Part shown: positions 36,038-38,153 of the stretch, in pieces
Layout: every line of letters starts with the position of its first letter
How positions within the stretch are numbered: position 1 is the stretch's first letter
Assembly (NCBI GenBank): GCA_903896985.1
Contig: CAIUAC010000251.1
Coordinates: 1 to 38,153, forward strand
From: an uncultured Sandaracinus sp.
GTDB taxonomy: Bacteria; Myxococcota_A; Polyangia; Polyangiales; JADJQN01
Length of the DNA stretch: 38,153 bases
Reading direction: 5' to 3'
Made by a program: the position numbers and the translations under genes
The notes under the pieces: generated by a model
Database searches by the model: none
What the model was told of the DNA's origin: nothing
What the model saw: the letters and a program-made list of their open reading frames with translations, nothing else

Positions 36038-37195
36038 CTAGTTGATCCGCCAGAGCGTCGCGCCGGTGCCCGCGTCGAGCGCGTAGACGGTCGCTGACGC
36101 GCGCACGAGGAGCGCGCGCCCGTTCCAGCGGAACATGTCGACGTCCCACTCCGTGCCGCTCGCGATGGGCGCACGCCACAGCTCCCCGAGCCCCTCTCGG
36201 CCGAGCGCGAGGACCAGGCTCGCCTTCTCGGAGCCGACGGGGCAGCCCTGTACGAAGATGGTGGTCGGGCTGACGGCGAGGGCGGCGCTGAAGGTGCACT
36301 TCTGCAGCGAGGTCGGGTGCTCCTGAGCGTGCGCGCCGACGCGGAGGCTGAGCATCTCGGTGCCCTGCTGCCGCGCGCGAAGCTCGAGCACCTGGTCGCC
36401 ATCCGGTAGCGCCACTTCGTCGCTCGTGAGGCCCATGATGCCGGTGGCCTCGCCGTCCGCGCTGACGGTGTTGGCGTCCGGCTGGCACTGCGTCGCGTTG
36501 GAGCCGTCGACCGCGACGGCGAGGTGCGAGTGATCTGCGGCTTCTAGGTCGAGGCAGCCGGTGCCCTGCCGCACCGCCTGTGTGACATCTCCGCCGCGCA
36601 CGACGAGCGGCGTGACCGGCGAGCGCGCGTCGTGAATGTGCGTGGTGAAGTCGGGGAGGCCGAGCACGAGGTGATGGCCCACGCAGTAGAACTTGGTGCC
36701 GCTCGGCACGGCCTCTCCGCGCCAGCGAGACACGCCGGTGCTGCCGTCGAAGAGCTCCGGGAAGTAGGTGTCGCCGCTCGAGCGCAGCGTGGCGACGTCG
36801 AGGGCCGCGTCGCCGTTCGCGTCGACGAGGCACGCGCTCATCACGGGCGCGGGTGCCATCGCCGCGAGCGCGCTGAAGACGCCGCCCGGGCTGTGTTGCA
36901 GGACGCTGATCGCCGCGGCGGCGACGCCTCCGAAGCCGATCACGGCGGCGACCATCGGCCCGACGCGCGGGGCTCGTCGCGGCACGGGTCGGCGCTGCAC
37001 GGCGGATGGCCAGGGCGCAGGCGCGGGCGGCGGCACCCACTGCGGCACGGCCGTTGGAGGCGCGACGGGCACGGCGAGGTGGAGCGTCCGGTCACGGACG
37101 CGCGTGGTCGCCTGACAATATCTGCACTGCACGAGCGATTCGTGGTCCGCGACCTCGAGCGGGGCTCCACAGTTCGCGCAGCGCAGGGCGATCAC
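36038..37195 (-). CDS. Zinc-ribbon, single-membrane-segment protein with propeller-like C-terminal domain
   Basis: 385 residues. An N-terminal zinc ribbon, CANC at 6-9 and CRYC at 24-27, is followed by a Pro/Ala linker, one membrane helix (about 79-97, VGPMVAAVIGFGGVAAAAI) and a C-terminal beta-rich domain. The latter ends in GRALLVRASATVYALDAGTGATLW, the repeat type of PQQ-like beta-propellers, and has several scattered cysteines. Type II topology (ribbon in the cytoplasm, propeller outside) is likely. Function unknown; this layout is frequent in large Myxococcota genomes. Confidence 0.72.
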   Translation of the reverse strand: MIALRCANCGAPLEVADHESLVQCRYCQATTRVRDRTLHLAVPVAPPTAVPQWVPPPAPAPWPSAVQRRPVPRRAPRVGPMVAAVIGFGGVAAAAISVLQHSPGGVFSALAAMAPAPVMSACLVDANGDAALDVATLRSSGDTYFPELFDGSTGVSRWRGEAVPSGTKFYCVGHHLVLGLPDFTTHIHDARSPVTPLVVRGGDVTQAVRQGTGCLDLEAADHSHLAVAVDGSNATQCQPDANTVSADGEATGIMGLTSDEVALPDGDQVLELRARQQGTEMLSLRVGAHAQEHPTSLQKCTFSAALAVSPTTIFVQGCPVGSEKASLVLALGREGLGELWRAPIASGTEWDVDMFRWNGRALLVRASATVYALDAGTGATLWRIN

Positions 37196-37205
37196 GAGAC
37201 GCAGA

Positions 37206-37859
37206 TTAGCATGAAGGATCGGGAGAAACGGAGCGCCCCGCGGCCCTCGCGCGGTAGAGCGCCGGGTCGACGCAGGCGCGCATCGCGCTGAGGTCGAGGT
37301 CCCGACGAAGGAAGGATGCGACGCGCTCGAGCTCCGCCGCCGGCGAGTCGATCAGCGCCGCGTAGCTCACCTCGTGCACCTCGAACGCGTCCGCGCTGTG
37401 CAGCCAGCGCTGCGTCGCGGCGAGGTGCGCGGCGAAGTCGGCGCGGAGCGTGACGTCCTCGGCAGGGTCGCGCGGTACGCCGCGGCGCTCGAGCATCTGC
37501 GCTTGTGAGGCGAGCACCTCGTCGAGGTCCCTGCGAAGTAGGAGCACGCGGTAGCGGTGGTCGGCAGGGAGGTGCCGTAAGAGCGCGGAGATCACCTTGA
37601 TCGCCTTGCCCTGCGCGGCGCCGAGCCAAGCGCTGTCGTGGGCGAGAGACCGCACCCGCTCGAGCTCGAAGTAGCCGCCGGGGTTGTCGACGTCGGGCGC
37701 GCGGACGCCGTCGGTGACGAGGTCGACTCCGCCCGCCTGCAGCAGCCGCATCATCAGCGAGGTGCCCGAGCGCGGCAGCCCCGAGACGACGATGATCTCC
37801 GCGGGCTCTCCGGGCGACTCTCGCAGCACCCGCCGACGCTGCGGCAAGCGCTGAGGCAA
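37206..37859 (-). CDS. Sulfotransferase-family protein
   Basis: 217 residues. The nucleotide (PAPS) 5'-phosphosulfate loop is at IIVVSGLPRSGTSLMMRLL (residues 22-40). RYRVLLLRRDLDEVLASQ (about 104-121) fits the 3'-phosphate-binding region, and a YAALIDSPAAELERVASFL segment follows, as in bacterial sulfotransferase-like proteins. It is shorter than most. The start is weak: a TTG at 37859, 13 bases after the upstream hydrolase stop; a GTG at 37829 is an alternative. Acceptor substrate unknown. Confidence 0.75.
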   Translation of the reverse strand: MPQRLPQRRRVLRESPGEPAEIIVVSGLPRSGTSLMMRLLQAGGVDLVTDGVRAPDVDNPGGYFELERVRSLAHDSAWLGAAQGKAIKVISALLRHLPADHRYRVLLLRRDLDEVLASQAQMLERRGVPRDPAEDVTLRADFAAHLAATQRWLHSADAFEVHEVSYAALIDSPAAELERVASFLRRDLDLSAMRACVDPALYRARAAGRSVSPDPSC

Positions 37860-37872
37860 GTCAAAGGAGGGC

Positions 37873-38153
37873 TCAGCTCGCGATCGAGGCGAGCCACGGC
37901 AGGATGGCGCACGCGACGAGATCAGGGCGCTCGAGCTGCAGAAAATGCCCGACGCCGGGGAGGACCTCGCTGCGAAACGGCCCGTCGAAGTGCGCCTCTT
38001 GCCCGCGCCCGACGTCGGGCCCGATGCAGCCGTCGTCCGCGCCAGCGAGATAGAGCAGCGGGACCTTCACGCGCCGCTCGGGAGCCGCGCCGAGACGGAT
38101 GCGCGCGAGCGCCGCGCGGGGCGGCCACGCCATGGCGCGGTAGTACTCGAGCG
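37873..38153 (-). CDS. Alpha/beta hydrolase, C-terminal part only
   Basis: The last 92 residues of a gene that begins beyond the right window edge. VKVPLLYLAGADDGCIGPD is the strand with the acid residue of the catalytic triad, and LPGVGHFLQLERPDLVACAI contains the catalytic His (GVGHF). The epoxide-hydrolase or haloalkane-dehalogenase type of alpha/beta hydrolase fits best. An internal ATG at 38133 is not the start, because EYYRAM-like sequence typical of the family precedes it. Probably in an operon with the sulfotransferase-like gene. Confidence 0.8.
   Translation of the reverse strand, partial: LEYYRAMAWPPRAALARIRLGAAPERRVKVPLLYLAGADDGCIGPDVGRGQEAHFDGPFRSEVLPGVGHFLQLERPDLVACAILPWLASIAS

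Overview
The window is high-GC DNA (I estimate near 70 percent) with dense genes, many GTG starts and many 4-base ATGA/GTGA overlaps. Several things point to Myxococcota, most likely Polyangia near the Sandaracinaceae: a lone roadblock/LC7 protein, a very long TPR protein, cysteine-rich surface lipoproteins, and Asp-Leu-Gly-Pro / Asp-Ala-Gly-Pro-Pro linkers. That placement is inferred from gene style; there is no rRNA marker here.

Left part (1-15744, all minus strand): a 3'-truncated glucosidase-like hydrolase, then one long operon read from right to left: nuoA, a fused nuoB-nuoC, nuoD, H, I, J, K, L, M, N, korA, korB and a rubrerythrin-like ferritin-fold protein. Almost every junction is a start/stop overlap. 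The NADH-oxidising module (nuoE, F, G) is absent, and a 2-oxoacid:ferredoxin oxidoreductase is translationally coupled to nuoN. The simplest reading is that 2-oxoglutarate oxidation reduces ferredoxin, which feeds an 11-subunit-type complex I (here ten genes because B and C are fused).

Middle part (16138-23900): an AhbD/NirJ-like radical SAM/SPASM enzyme on the minus strand, and, divergent from it, a plus-strand set that looks like a porin-cytochrome conduit across the outer membrane. It consists of a 13-heme lipoprotein, a beta-barrel protein and a second 13-heme lipoprotein, all overlapping. After a short gap comes an 8-heme lipoprotein with a collagen-like linker, preceded by an 18-residue leader ORF whose stop overlaps the cytochrome start. 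Together with the nuo/kor operon this makes about 22 kb devoted to electron transfer.

Right part (23962-38153): mostly housekeeping. On the minus strand are a 988-residue TPR protein with six 11-residue tandem repeats, accC, accB, aroQ, a roadblock protein, a tRNA-Leu with the unusual anticodon AAG (with clear promoter and terminator), two SCP2-like proteins and a PiT phosphate transporter. Then come pgeF (plus), two lipoproteins (minus), accD (plus), a zinc-ribbon membrane protein (minus), a sulfotransferase-like protein (minus), and the end of an alpha/beta hydrolase (minus, cut by the window edge). I saw no insertion sequence, prophage or CRISPR array.
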